Shown here: piece by piece, positions 34,761-45,921 of the stretch | Position numbering within the stretch: the stretch's first letter is position 1 | Layout of the letters: every line of letters begins with the position of its first letter | Source of the DNA: Gongronella butleri | Taxonomy: Eukaryota > Mucoromycota > Mucoromycetes > Mucorales > Cunninghamellaceae | Direction of reading: 5' to 3' | NCBI GenBank assembly: GCA_025201375.1 | Contig: JAIWZP010000073.1 | Span: 1 to 64,000, forward strand | DNA length: 64,000 bases | Program-made: the position numbers and the translations under genes | Notes under the pieces: model-generated | What the model was told of the DNA's origin: nothing | Databases searched by the model: none | What the model saw: only the letters and a program-made list of their open reading frames with translations

Positions 34761-35540
34761 CGCATTTCATGGGGAAAAAAAAGTGAAGATTGGTTAGAGA
34801 GTTGTCGCAATGGTCGATACTGCGGCATTTTTATTATCGTATTTTGGTTCATCGTCAATGATTTTACATCCTCCGAAAAGATTCACCCCTTGAATGTGCT
34901 CTTCCAACATTACTCGTTCAAATGAGTCCACTAAAGCAACATTGTGGCCACTAGATGACGCGCATGGCCCCTTATCAAAAATCACGATTTTTCCAAAAAT
35001 TGAGAATTGTTGGTCCTCAAATCACCGCGCCATGCAAGCACATGCTAAAACTTATCGCATTCACTTGTAAAATTGCAATAAAAATAAGGGATCCGTTGAA
35101 TATTTTTTGCGCAAACTGCAATTTGCACCAAGTTTTTTTTATCTACTAGGGATGTCTAGATGAAAATTGGCCGCAGCACTTTTGAAACGCAATCCACCAG
35201 AAGGAGCTCGACACGCTGCATACGCAGATGGCCATGATCATCGGAAACAATTTGGGGTTCGGTAGCACTGACACGTGCCAAAGAAAAGTTTTTTTTTCAA
35301 CGCATGTTGATTGGCGCTTCAGAAAAACACTGGCTCCATCTTTGCACGAAAATCCATGCACCTGGAGCACAAGGTGCTACTGTCGTGGACGCGTCAGCGC
35401 GTCTTCAAGGTGCATTCTGGCGGAGCAATTCGCATTTAAACTTTATCCTAAAAACGCTTATTGTTCGTCCTCCAAAGAATGAATCACGCTCGTTTTTGGC
35501 TAATTTTTAGTTTCTCCATGCTGCGGTTCTTGTGAGAGAG
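34761..35540 (+). repeat. Degenerate dispersed repeat, related to the R1/R2 modules
   Basis: Carries two versions of the recurrent module (34765, with AAGTGAAGATTGG and GTTGTCGCAATGG; 35073, TGCAATAAAAATAAGGGATC). A CGTTCAAATGAGTCCACT segment matches the TCCAAATGAGCCC landmark of R2. GACGCGTCAGCGCGTC is at 35390. No ORF of note. Confidence 0.5.
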
Positions 35541-35737
35541 TTTGGCGTAAAGCTGGAGGTCAATGTTTCCTCGTGTCAAGAAAATGGTTCAAAAGCATTT
35601 TTCTTAAAGCGCCGCAACGAGGGGTCTGTCTGACCAATTCATGGTCCAATCGACATTTTAGCCCTGGCATGCACCAGGTTCCAAAGACCGGAGTCTGTCT
35701 TCGTCCTTTTTCCTTCTTTTTTTTTTTTTTACGGAAT

Positions 35738-37106
35738 ATGTTGCTTTGTTCTAGGGTGATCAAGAGTGCGACGCGTGTTACAGTGCTTGCACGACCTCTC
35801 AGCAGCTATGCAAGCCGCGGCAGCGTGGCTAGTAACAACAAGAGCACGGGTAATCGCACGCGCAGCCCGCGCCCTGGCAACCATTCGTTCGAAAAGAGCA
35901 ACAAGATCAAGGAAACATGGACAAAGAAGCAGTTTGTCAAGATGGACGGTGTTGAAGACAAGGAAGGACGACACTTGTTCCTCATTCCAGCCGATGCGTA
36001 CGCCGCAGCCGAGCGCGTGCCCAAGATCCTGCACTCACACGATCTGCCTGCTGCCGTCGACTTTGTCTCGACGCTGCCCGCCAGCCTGCAGTCCACTGTT
36101 GCCTGGAACCACCTGCTCAGTCACTGCGCCATCCATGGCCGTGCAAATCGCGCTGAAAAGCTGTTCCACATGGTAAATTTCGTCGATTTTTGTGGTTTTT
36201 TCTTTTTTCTTTCTTTTTTTTGCTGACATTGTCATTCTTTTTCTTGTTCAATAGATGCGCAAGCGTGGTCTGGTGCCCAATGAACGGACGTTCACGCATA
36301 TGCTTTCTGCACTTGCGAACAGCACGTCCGAGTCGACGCCGGACAAGGCAAATGCGTGGATTGAGCGGATGGCGCAGCACGATATGGTGCCGTCGGTCAT
36401 CCACACGAATGCGCAGCTGCAAGTGTACGCGCGCGCGGGTCTTGCGAACCAGGTGATGGCCAAGGTGCGGCAGCGGATGCGCGATCAAGCGCCTAGCCCC
36501 GACCACGTCACGCTGTCAATTGCCCTGGAAGTCGTCCCGCTGATTGTCAACCAGCCGACCAAGGAGATCCGGCGGATGTGGCACTATGCGGTCGACCACC
36601 AGCAGCCGGTGGCTCCCGCTCGCACGTCCTCGCGGCTGCAGGCCAAGGCAGACGGCATCATGCGCCTAGACACCATGCAAAATGATGCCCGCGAAGCCGC
36701 CGTCAACCACGGCGCTCTCAAAATCGATGATACCCTGCTTGTCGCCTTTTTCAAGGCGCTTGCTCGCCTGCCTCGACACCAGCCTCAAGCCCGAAACACG
36801 AAATACCGCCACGACGCATTGGACCTCGTCCAGGAGATCACGTCCACCATGTACAACGTGCCTTCGACCGACGAGGCGCCTGCTGACGCAAAGCGTGTGC
36901 GTGCCCAGCCCGGCATCAAGGTTCTTGACGCCCTCGTCCGCTGCTGCGGGTCGTTACGCGCATTTGATCTCGGCAAAAGCTACTACGACCAGCTGTGCGC
37001 CAATTATCCAAACTTGAAGCCCGATAAGCAGGCAAAGGATGCGTACGCATGGATGACCGCCAACACCAGCAACAGGCGCCGTGACCAGGGAACCCCTCCA
37101 TTGTAA
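35738..37106 (+). CDS. Pentatricopeptide-repeat (PPR) protein, probably mitochondrial
   Basis: Exons 35738-36172 and 36255-37106, giving 428 residues. The N-terminus MLLCSRVIKSATRVTVLARPL is basic, hydroxylated and without acids, a typical mitochondrial presequence. A PPR-like helical hairpin spans the splice: VAWNHLLSHCAIHGRANRAEKLFHM, then MRKRGLVPNERTFTHMLSAL. A second runs from DKANAWIERMAQHDMVPSV to IHTNAQLQVYARAGLANQVM. Later helices include TLLVAFFKALARLP and KVLDALVRCCGSLRAFDLG. PPR proteins bind mitochondrial RNA sequence-specifically in processing and translation. The transcript target cannot be read from sequence. It stands isolated between two repeat blocks. Confidence 0.82.
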
Positions 37107-37864
37107 AACCGATCATGCACCCATTGCGCCATTGAAAAAAATGTCGATTCGCATTGTGCATACTGTAGACTCTCCCCCCATAGACACCCAATGTCACCTT
37201 CGTCTTCTTGCTTTTTTCCCCTTGCGCAGATTCCAAGCTCATGCCCAATTTCATTGGGAAATAATAAATGACATACGTACAGTAAATCGTAAAATTTCAT
37301 CTTACTGTATTATACAGTGTACGTACTGTACCGGTGTTGTGTCTGGGCAATCCTTAGGTGAAGTGAGAGACAAAAAAAGAGCAATTGGGGCACCAAGCAC
37401 CAAGAAAACGCGACAAACGCGTAAAAAAAAGAAATAAAGCAGGATAAAAACCTTTAATGGGTGTTAGTGCACTATTAGGGATATGGATATGTGGACTTAC
37501 CACTGGCAGACAGTGGTTTTAAAACGTGCAAAGTAAAAAGAAAAAAAAAGAAAAAAAAGCAAAAGGATAAAGAAAGAAAGGATAGGGGCTGCGAAAAGCA
37601 AGAAAAGGGCTAAAATAGGGAAGAAAAAAAAAAAGGAAAAAGGGGCACACAAAAAAAACACATTCCTGACACCGGTACAGTACGGTACAGTACCGTACGT
37701 ACCGCCGTCGTATCTCTGATCCGATCCAGCCGTTGACGCGTATCATGCAATATGAGAGAACGCTGTCTGCTGCTGTCTGCTGCTGCAGGATACCTCCTAC
37801 TGTACACCAAGCAAGCACCACCCGGCAATCCTGTTCTACTGTATCACACCGTACGGTATGTACC
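37107..37864. other. Intergenic with clustered TACTGTA/GTAC palindromes
   Basis: No gene. It contains CATACTGTAGAC (37159), a run with four TACTGTA/TACAGT-type motifs (37275-37333), an A/G-rich tract (37530-37640), a nested palindrome around GGTACAGTACGGTACAGTACC (37674-37700), and TACTGTATCACACCGTACGG (37835-37856) leading into repeat R1b. Confidence 0.5.
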
Positions 37865-39050
37865 TAAAAGTCGAAAATACGTGTTTTTCGAACGTTGACG
37901 GCCTGTTGTGCGCCCAGAAAAAAAATTACAGCCTAGCTGCCCGCCGATGAAAATCACGTCACGACACGAACTACAGCCGCATGCTCGCCGCCGCGGGTCA
38001 GTCCAATTTTTTGAGCCTGCAATTCCAAAAATCTTAAACTTGCTTTACGTACCTACGTATTTTGCATTTACAGTATCTCTCCACCTGCATGGTCGACCGC
38101 GCTCAAAAATATCTGCATCGCATTCGGCGCAAAATTTGCAACGAAAAAGCTTAAACACCCAAAGCGCTACAACCACTTTTGAAAAATTCAGGGGTCACTC
38201 AGGGGTCACTCAGGGGTCACACTTTTCAATCTCAGAAAATGCTAAATTTGGGAAATTTCGAACTCCGAATGATCAATGCATCCCAAACAGGTAATTCCGA
38301 CAATTTGCTATTGGGAGACAAAATGACATGTCGCCCCAACTTGAGAAAAATGTCCAAGGAGTGACGCATGAACGCTGATCGACTGCGAAAAAGTGCCTAC
38401 TTTGGGCAAGATTTTTTTTGCAAAAATTTAAGGTTTGACACTTCCAAATTAAAGTGGTGGATTGCATGGAATTTTTATTTTTTTATAGTACTGTAGTAGT
38501 TTTTTTTACGTATTTTGCATTTTTTATGAGGTGAGTGGGCTGCTGCAGCCTGGTGAAATGACCGATGCAAAATGTCAAATCCCAAGCTAGCGCGCTGCAA
38601 GCCATCCCATTAGGTGCTGTGCCCCCGCCTATTTGTTAGTAAAACTGCAATAAAAATCACGGGCCGACTAGACCGTTCGCGAGCAAATTGTCATTAAAGA
38701 TTTTGTTGAAAAAGTGAATTTTCTCTACCAGTTTTGATCACATCGAGGTGAACTTGTTTCATTTGACAAAGATTCGGCGCTGCATTCTACACGCAAAAAG
38801 CACCATGGGTTGTTTTCATACTGTATTGTCGAGAAAAGTTAGTTTGAAAATTAATCCAATGTTTGATCGACTTTTGCAAGCGTGCAAAGTCCGTCCATCA
38901 GGCGAGCAAACAATCCGAAAATGACATTCTAGTGCGCCTCTTTCGATTGCTGCCATTTTCATCGCGATCCATTAAATATTTTGAGATCATGTGCCAAATT
39001 GATGAAAATACCGGTATTTTGGATTCATCTGCGCAAGAACCAAGCCAACC
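37865..39050 (+). repeat. Dispersed repeat family R1, copy b (about 1.2 kb)
   Basis: Full-length partner of copy a, in the same orientation. It has ACAGCCTAGCTGCCCGCC, a TTTGCAACGAAAAAGCTTAAAC segment, three GGGGTCACTCA-type units (38188-38222), CGCATGAACGCTGATCGACTG, TTTGCAAAAATTTAAGGTTT and the TGCAATAAAAATCACGGGCC module at 38646. Similarity with copy a holds to about 39040. Confidence 0.78.
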
Positions 39051-39393
39051 TCTGATTTTAAGAGCTTGTAGGAAATGGACAACACCCAAAAATAACTTAA
39101 TGCAAAATTTTGGAGAGGCGACGCAACCATGGTTTGTGGCCTTTAAGACTAGATAGAATTTGCAAAATCATGCGAAAATTGCCAACTTTATAAAATTGTC
39201 GACAACATACAGCCTGATCACCCATTTGATTTTTACAGTATGTGATTTCTTTATAAATTGACATGCCAAAATTACCTACTGTAATGGATCATTTTGGAAC
39301 CGATCCAATTACGGTTTGTAGCGGTTAGCATTGCATTTGTGCAAATTCGTGAAATTAGTTTACTTTTCTTTGTTATTTTTTATTTCAATTGCA
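39051..39393. other. Non-coding spacer between repeat R1b and the Fanzor-like relic
   Basis: AT-rich, with ACAGTATG (39236) and CTACTGTAATGG (39277) motifs. It may contain the original promoter of the relic. No gene. Confidence 0.4.
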
Positions 39394-40857
39394 ATGAACG
39401 TACCCCCACTCGAAATCCCACTCAACCATCTTGTTTTCCGCAATCAAGCAATGGATTATCCGACTGGGCGTCATCAGCCCGCGACGATGTACACGGCGGT
39501 GAAATGCTCGATCCAATCTGTTGACTGGGATCCGCAGTTTCTCGGCGCCCTGGAAAACTATGTGCTGCTGGTGCACATGTTGACGAAGCATACCTTGCAG
39601 GCCCTAAAGTATATATGTCTTTTTGGCCTTGTTTGACATTCATGGCAATGACATGCTGACGCTCACGCCGGACAGCCCACATCCGGACATGCAGACGCTG
39701 GTCAATTTCCGCAACGACCACTTTATCAAGGCGGTGTTCACGTACCTGGCGGATGGAACTCTCTCAGAGAACACGCCCCGGATCGTCCCCGGGCTTGATG
39801 TCTTGCTTGAGGAGTATATCGCCATCACTCAATTCCAGCGTGTATGGTATTCTGGCGCGGTTGCAAATCTAGCCACATATCCCACCAACAAGATCAAGAC
39901 AGCTTACCTCAACAACATCCAGGCAAACCTTGAAGACCGAGTGATGTACTACTGTACTGCCTGAACAAGGTCTTCAAGGTGAAGCAAGTCCGACGTTGGC
40001 AAGAGACACATACAGAGGAAAACGGCAATGATCTCCCCGACGGGAAGAAATGGAACAACAGCAGCAGAACGTCGCCTACAGCACATTGATCCGCCGCTTA
40101 AAGACGCAAGTCGGCCAACGAGATCCTGATTTCGACCTTCAAGCCCTGGTTGTTACCGAGATTACGGAGAATGTCCCGCTACCTCTCCGGCCTGGCATAC
40201 AACAACAAGGCCAGGCATTCGTCGCTCAGTTGCGTGCATTCCTGGCGACGCGACAGCTGCCGGCCAACAACACTTCTTCGTACTATGCTGATGTGAAACG
40301 AAATCCCAGGCACTATGTAGTACCTTTTACTGGCTCAGTCACCATTTTGCAAACCACGAGGCACCTTCCAATAACTTGGGACAGCAGCCAGGGCAGCCGC
40401 AGCCCCATGGGCGTGGACGACAGCTTCAAGATCAAGGTGTACATCAACTGGCACACCAGCGACCACTGATCAACGAACAGTTTTACAAATTACTGTATAC
40501 AACTGGTATCCGCTGTCCCGGTCCTGGATCCCAAATGCGGCGGAGATCGACTCGACAATTCTCGCGGAGAACATTATTCCCAATACTCGGTGGCGCGATG
40601 CCGCGATCCCGGGCAAAGGGATCCTGAAGGTCAAGACACAGAAGAGTACAAGTTTGAGCTCTGGAGCCAAGTGGTCAACCTGGCCAACCCGGTTTGGTGG
40701 GCGCAAGGCTTGGTCCCAGGCGGCAATCCCAATGACCCTGCCAACGTTGTCCCAGCCAGGGGGATGGCCTCACGAGAAAAACCTATGGCGGCGTTTTTGT
40801 TTCCACGGAACCATTATGACTGATGGCGTGTCCGTTACCATCTTCAAATCAACATAG
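39394..40857 (+). pseudogene. Frameshifted relic of the N-terminal half of a fungal Fanzor/TnpB-like transposon protein
   Basis: Several open segments follow one another in the right order but in changing frames: 39394-39635 (YTAVKCSIQSVDWDPQF, LTKHTLQALKY), 39623-39964 (YPTNKIKTAYLNNIQANLEDRV), 40050-40469 (LRAFLATRQLPANN), 40590-40823 (YKFELWSQVVNLANPVWWAQ) and 40654-40857 (FHGTIMTDGVSVTIFK). The last two motifs, WSQVV(N/D)L and F-G-I-TDGVSV-I, resemble from memory a multi-copy protein family of Mucoromycota that goes on into a RuvC-type nuclease with a zinc ribbon. I take that to be the eukaryotic TnpB relatives called Fanzor. The relic stops at TAG just before where the RuvC part would begin, and I find no RuvC motif downstream. 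The family link is from memory and needs a profile search. Confidence 0.55.
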
Positions 40858-41689
40858 GTAGGAGAAACATAATGGTTCGAGTCGTGTGTGCCAACATGCA
40901 ATGTTTGGCACGGAAAGGCAATTTTTTTCTTTTGTTTCTCAAAAGGCATTGATCACTTAGTGATCAAAGCAGGCTATGAAAAAACCGTGAGGGTGTGTTT
41001 CTACTTAAGCATCTGAGACAATGAAATGTGATGATGAGTACAGAGACCGAGATGGAGGAAGATGCGCATTCTTCCAAAACGCATGAAAAAGCAGTAAAGC
41101 GTGATGACCAGCCGACAGCGGGCTTTTGTGACGAGCAAAGCGGAACCATTACCGATTGGGTAATGCCCGCATAAAGGAGCGGCATGAGAAAGATCAATTG
41201 CGGCGACAAGTCAGCATTTTCATTCTTTGATCACTGCTTGCACACGCATTGACGCGTTAAGCGCGTTTAAGACGCGCTTGCGCTTTCTTTCATTGACAGA
41301 TCAAGCGTCTGTTAGGTTTTCTTATTAAATCAAGCCCTGTAAAGCAGGCAAATACAACAGCTAGCACCAATGCATGATGACCCAACCTCCTAACATGCAA
41401 TTGACCCTTAACATGGCGTTAAATCCCCTCTTTACTGATGGATCCTTCAGATCCATCATCTTGACTCATATGTAGATACGACCCCCTATTTTCCCTTGAT
41501 CCTTAGAGTACTGTATAAAAGGACATCCGCACAGCGCATGTCCTTCCTTTTTCCCTTATCTCTGATATCACATTCATTCCATTCCTCGTACTTGCAATAA
41601 ACCCACAATGCTCTTGACCCACCATTATACTTCCAATGTCTCCGTCGTACCCGCTGTCCCGGTGCTCCCTTGCGGGCACAACTCACTGC
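40858..41689. other. Intergenic, no gene; one perfect hairpin
   Basis: TGATGGATC and GATCCATCA form a 9-bp stem with a 5-nt loop at 41436-41458. ACGCGTTAAGCGCGT is at 41252. No reading frame of interest. RuvC-type motifs were looked for downstream of the relic and not found. Confidence 0.4.
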
Positions 41690-42060
41690 AAGCTTGCCGT
41701 CGGTAGCCTTGTTCATTGCCGAGAAAATTGGCGTTGAAATTTTAAATCTGGCGTCACAGGTGTACAAAGGTTGCTCGTCGGCTTTGCTGGAATAAAACAA
41801 AATGACCTCCGCGCGCATCTCTTTCGACTGGTAAGTTTTCAGCATGATCGAATAACAATTTAGCACGATTGGGCCGAAATTGTGAAATTCTAGAAGGACA
41901 TCGATTTTCTCGTCAACAACCTGATCAACCCCCGGTTTTTACGTTGTTTACGAGAAGCAAGAAGCGAAAACTGTCTGAATTGACGCTTGAGTTTTTTAAT
42001 GTTTTAAAAGATGACGCGCAAAAGTGGTCTAATTGCAAAGTTTGGTGGCGACGCGTCAGG
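41690..42060 (+). repeat. Dispersed repeat family R3, copy b
   Basis: Same orientation as copy a at 5480-5800: TTCATTGCCGAGAAAA, GTGTACAAAGGTTGC, AATTGTGAAATTCTAG (copy a AATTGTGAATTAATG) and GATCAACCCCCGGTTTTTAC. The minus-strand ORF across it (41486-41866) is probably a by-product. Confidence 0.6.
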
Positions 42061-42777
42061 TCTTGTGCGTTATGCCTCCTCTCATTATTGTATCCTAGAA
42101 CAGTATCATGAAATTTATTGTGCATTTGTACTTGTGAAAATTCGTGAAAAGCGGTTCTTGTCTCGATTGACCTCTAGCTTTTACTGTAATCTTTCTTACA
42201 TTACTGTATTGTAGCCAAAAGTTGAGGATGAATTTTTAAAAGCTCAAAAGTACGCCATAGTTGGGGTAATGTCATGCTTTTTTTTTGTCCAACGAAGCAG
42301 GGGCCCAGCAGGGACAATTGGTGGCTGGAATCGCGTGCTTACGTTAATGCAAGTTTCTCATGTCGATCGAAGAGCAGCTTGCCAAGTCAGGGTCGAAAAG
42401 TGGAAATGCTGATTAGTCACCTACATTTTGACAAGCAGTCATTCTGATTCTCGACTTTATTACATTTTCTAGACGACGGTGGCCAAAAACGCGTCCATCG
42501 AGCACATAATTGTGATTCAGTTCGTGGTTGTCTCGTAATTATTTTGCATTTTTTTTGAAAATATAGCCTGTGAAACGGGTCTGTACGTACAGTACAGTAC
42601 AGTATGTACAGTAAAGGGCAGCCGCCATGACGGCCAGTCGTCGACTGGGGCTGCGGCAAAAAAGGGGGCGCTCAAAAAGGGGCAAAAAGTGCTACCGAGA
42701 TTCTTTTTTTCTCACTCTTTTTTTTTTTTGACCTCTTTCTCTCTTTCTCGCTCATTTGTATACCCCCCCTGTTTTCA
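42061..42777. promoter_or_regulatory. Intergenic/promoter region of the PPAT gene
   Basis: Contains TACTGTA motifs at 42182 and 42204, a dense tandem TACAGTACAGTACAGTATGTACAGTA run (42588-42613), and the T-rich promoter tract 42704-42760 just before the ATG. Confidence 0.45.
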
Positions 42778-44187
42778 ATGGAGAGCTACACTTGTCTTGT
42801 CGTGTGTGACCAGGTGGACACGTCGCGGCTGGCGAAACTTACGACGCGCACCGTGACTTTTGTGGATGCGGCTGGGAAATCGGTGCAGCAGGTGTTGAAT
42901 GAGCAGCGCGATGCTGAGAGCAAACCGCGTGCTTATCTTTTGTGGGACCAGGTGGATGCCTTGCTACTGATCGACACGTCCTATACGCGGTGCTCGGCAC
43001 GCTTTGACCTTGGAGGCGCGCACTCGCTCGACGAGGCTGTGTCGGCGTGGCTACGACAGCCAGTGTCCATTGTCCACGAGCCTGTCACGCAAGCGCAACC
43101 GGCGTATGCTCTGTTTCTCGACATTGACACGCCGCACCTCCATGAGAAACACGCGCAATGGATCGACGATGCCGTACAACGGTGCATTGCCGCCAATCAC
43201 CGCCTCGTTGTTCTTTTGCAAGTGCGCAGCGTGCGCATGAGCCCCGGCTGGGCTATTGCCACCGACACGGAATGGGATCAATGGCAACACCTCGTCGCGC
43301 AAATCTATCTGAGCCAGGTCAAGGCCGCCGCCGTGTACAACCAGCCTCTCTTTGACATGTGTGTCCTGTTTCCCGCCCTCATGGACGCTCAATGGATGCT
43401 CAACATGGAATTCGACCGCGTCGACGCGTCCCAAAAAGGTGTGCATCGCATGAAAAATTGGTAAAAACAACGGGATTGCTGATTTTTTTCTTTTTATTTT
43501 GGTGTTTAGGAATGGTCACTGTGGATCAATGGAACGCGACGCGTGTGGACCAGGGTCTGTCTCCATGGACGACTGAGCGCGTCACGCCTGACGTGGTCGA
43601 GTCCGACACAGCTGACGCAAAATGCGAGGATGACGCCGTGCGCCATGCCGTGGACACCACCGTTGTCGGTGGCACATTTGACCATTTGCACGCCGGGCAC
43701 AAGATCTTGCTCACCATGACCTTGCTGCTGGCCACCAAGGACGTCATTGTCGGCGTCACAGGTACAATCGATTAAAAAAAAGCAAAAAAATGGAAGATTG
43801 ACGCGTTTTTTTTTTTTTTTTTTTGTGGCAGATGACGCGATTCTCCAAGCGAAAAAGTACAAGGAGTGGATAGAGCCGACAGAATTGCGCATGTCATGCG
43901 TTTCTCGGTTCTGTTCTGCCGTGCGTCCGGACGTGCACGCGGACATTGTGCCGATTTTTGATCCCTTTGGCCCGACCATCACTGTCCCGAACCTTGACGC
44001 GATTGTCGTGTCCGAGGAGACGCTTGCGGGTGGTGCCATGGTCAACGACGAGCGTGCCGCGCGCGGTTACAAGGCGCTCCAGCTACGCGTCATCCGCGTT
44101 TTGTCTGAGCAGTCGCTGGATGACGCCATTACCGACAAGATAAGCAGCAGCGGCATTCGCAAATATTTGTCTGAGCAAGCGAAATAA
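42778..44187 (+). CDS. CAB4: Phosphopantetheine adenylyltransferase (eukaryotic PPAT, CoA biosynthesis)
   Basis: Transfers AMP from ATP to 4'-phosphopantetheine, the fourth step of CoA synthesis. Exons 42778-43438, 43510-43761, 43832-44187, giving 422 residues. The catalytic nucleotidyltransferase fold lies in the C-terminal half: VVGGTFDHLHAGH (residues 272-284) holds the HxGH motif (His281, His284), and ISSSGIRKYL (about 408-417) is the ATP-binding ISST-like motif. IVVSEETLAGGAMVN is the conserved mid segment. The N-terminal 220 residues match the long poorly conserved domain of fungal Cab4 and animal COASY-type proteins. There is no dephospho-CoA kinase domain, so a separate Cab5 is expected elsewhere. 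Intron 2 carries an ACGCGT directly before a long T-run. Confidence 0.93.
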
Positions 44188-44734
44188 ATTATTGATGGTT
44201 TTGTCCTCATTTGTCCGTTTAAAAAAAAAGGGGGCAAAGGTACAAGACGCAACATCGGGCGAGAGAGCCATTTTTGACCATACAACAGATGTTGGGGCAC
44301 TTTCCGTTTTTGAAATCGACCAATTCTACCTGGAGTGTGGTGTCTGGAAAGAAAACAGAATGTTCATTCAAAGAGTTGACAAGCGACAATCCAAGGAACG
44401 AGCCCAGGGCCTGCCTGCCGCAGTCAATTCTCATTGGCTGGTGTCGTCTCCTTTTGTTCTGCCCCAGCTCGCAATTCGCTTGTTTGTGCGACAGAGCGCT
44501 GACCACACCTTTTTTTTCTGACGCGTGGCACACAAGCTTGGCCAATGCTCAATTTTTTTGTCACATGCCGTGCCTTCTTGGTCTATTAAAGCACACTAGC
44601 GTTAGCCTTCACACAACGATGATCTGCCAAGACGTGCAGGATCAGGTGCCGTGCCCGAAAACAGGAAAATCATGCAGAAACACATCATTGAAACAGAATC
44701 TTGGCTAAATCCATGATTTTTTTTTATTTGGGGA
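44188..44734. terminator. Convergent 3' ends of PPAT and C2 protein
   Basis: AATAAATT directly after the PPAT stop (44185-44192) is a likely poly(A) signal. The remaining 500 bp hold no gene I can support; frames there are short and conflicting. Confidence 0.45.
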
Positions 44735-45017
44735 TCATTGAGGGTAGAAAGCCAAGGCAAGATGCAGCTCGCCGTGGCTACGCAGACCTGTCTTGCCCTT
44801 GAGATTGACCCATTCGTCGACGGGGCCGCCGCGGACCACCTGGGAAAAGTCGTACGAGCACTCGCCCACTTTGTCGGAGCCGATGACGTCCTTGTCGTAC
44901 ACCTGGAAATACAGCTTGTGGTCCTTGGTGCCTTGGTTCAGCGGGAATGTAAAGGTTTGCTATGGAAAGCGCGCGTCAGACACCCATTTTTTCCCCATTT
45001 TCTTGGACAACGCCCTT

Positions 45018-45067
<50 letters not shown>

Positions 45068-45490
45068 CTACACGCAGCTTACGTTGAACACGGGATTGTT
45101 GGTATTGTCCAATTGCTTGGTGCGCTGCTTGTACTTGCTGTCAATCCAGAGCTCGCTGATGTCATGGAAAAAAAAAGAGATGAGAACACGATGCGGCGCC
45201 CAATTGCCATGACGCCCATGCCAAGGCGCAACGCCCACTTACACGAACGGATCATTCTACATGCAGAGAAAAAAAAAACATAAACAATGAGGCGACAAAT
45301 AAAAAAAAGGGTGCCAAAAAGAGATGAGAGCCGCTTACCTTTCCAATGAGATCCTCGTCTTTGAGCTTGCGCGCCTCAACTATGAGCCATTGGGTGTGAG
45401 CAAGCACGCCAAATGAGCAAAACATGGCAGAATGGGCTTACCGACGGTGACTTGCAGAGTGCCTTGGGGGTTGGAGTGGTGCGAGAACAT
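44735..45490 (-). CDS. Single C2-domain protein, 133 residues
   Basis: Exons on minus: 45490-45442, 45379-45339, 45256-45243 (14 nt), 45155-45083, 44959-44735. The whole protein is one C2 domain. GTLQVTVVEARKLKDEDLIGK is the first strand region, NDPFVELWI the conserved loop, then NTNNPVFNQTFTF, KLYFQVYDKDVIGSDKVGE and a C-terminal GELHLALAFYPQ. C2 domains bind phospholipid membranes, often with calcium. Loop acids (KDED, NDP, YDKD) are present, so calcium-dependent membrane binding is plausible. Stand-alone C2 proteins of this size are common in fungi and plants. The 14-nt exon encodes NDPF plus part of Val. Intron 4 contains a (CT)21 microsatellite. Confidence 0.88.
45023..45064 (+). repeat. 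(CT)21 microsatellite in an intron of the C2 gene
   Basis: Uninterrupted CT dinucleotides, 42 bp, inside the intron at 44960-45082. A likely length-polymorphic site. Confidence 0.95.
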
Positions 45491-45921
45491 GGTATTTGGT
45501 TGAAAAGAAGAAAGAAAATAGAAAGAAATGAAAAAAGTCAGCGTTGTCCGCCCACTCCTTTTTATAGATGAACGATGACGTCTTCGCGCAGCCCTCGGGC
45601 GTTCCGACAAAAGCGGCAAAAAGGGTGTTTGACGCGTCGCTCTTGGCGGTTGTGATGGAAATGAAAGAAGAACAAGAAGAACAGACTGGGTATGACGGAG
45701 AAAGGCCACGAGCGGGGCTTTTGACGCGTCTGTTCAGGGAAAACGGCAATGGATCAAGGGATGCGATAATGATATGGCGGTCCCAGGGCGCGCTCACGTG
45801 ACCCGAGCTTTGGATGGGCCACGTTTTCGAGCCGTGGAGGCAACTCCGCTCAAGAAGGGGAGGGCCATTTGACCTTTTGTGTGCACCAATTCTTTCTTTT
45901 TCTTTCTTTTGGCCAGCCATC
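45491..45921. promoter_or_regulatory. Divergent promoter of C2 protein and SFT2
   Basis: 431 bp. Two TTTGACGCGTC sites (45628-45640 and 45721-45731) lie about 90 bp apart. These match the MluI cell-cycle box core, but the motif is common across this window, so the role is uncertain. A T/C-rich tract lies at 45890-45912 before the SFT2 ATG. Confidence 0.45.

Noticed and set aside
41436..41458. 9-bp stem hairpin as a Helitron 3' end
   Set aside because: No CTRR follows within the expected distance and no Helitron coding sequence is nearby.
41486..41866. Minus-strand 126-residue frame
   Set aside because: Lies across repeat R3b. Only weak similarity to the other copy, and no domain.
45023..45064. 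CT microsatellite as a promoter GAGA-type element
   Set aside because: It is inside an intron of the C2 gene, not at a start; simple slippage explains it.
45621..45731. Two TTTGACGCGTC sites as MBF-regulated promoter elements
   Set aside because: ACGCGT is so common in this window, even in introns, that two sites give no specific support for cell-cycle control.
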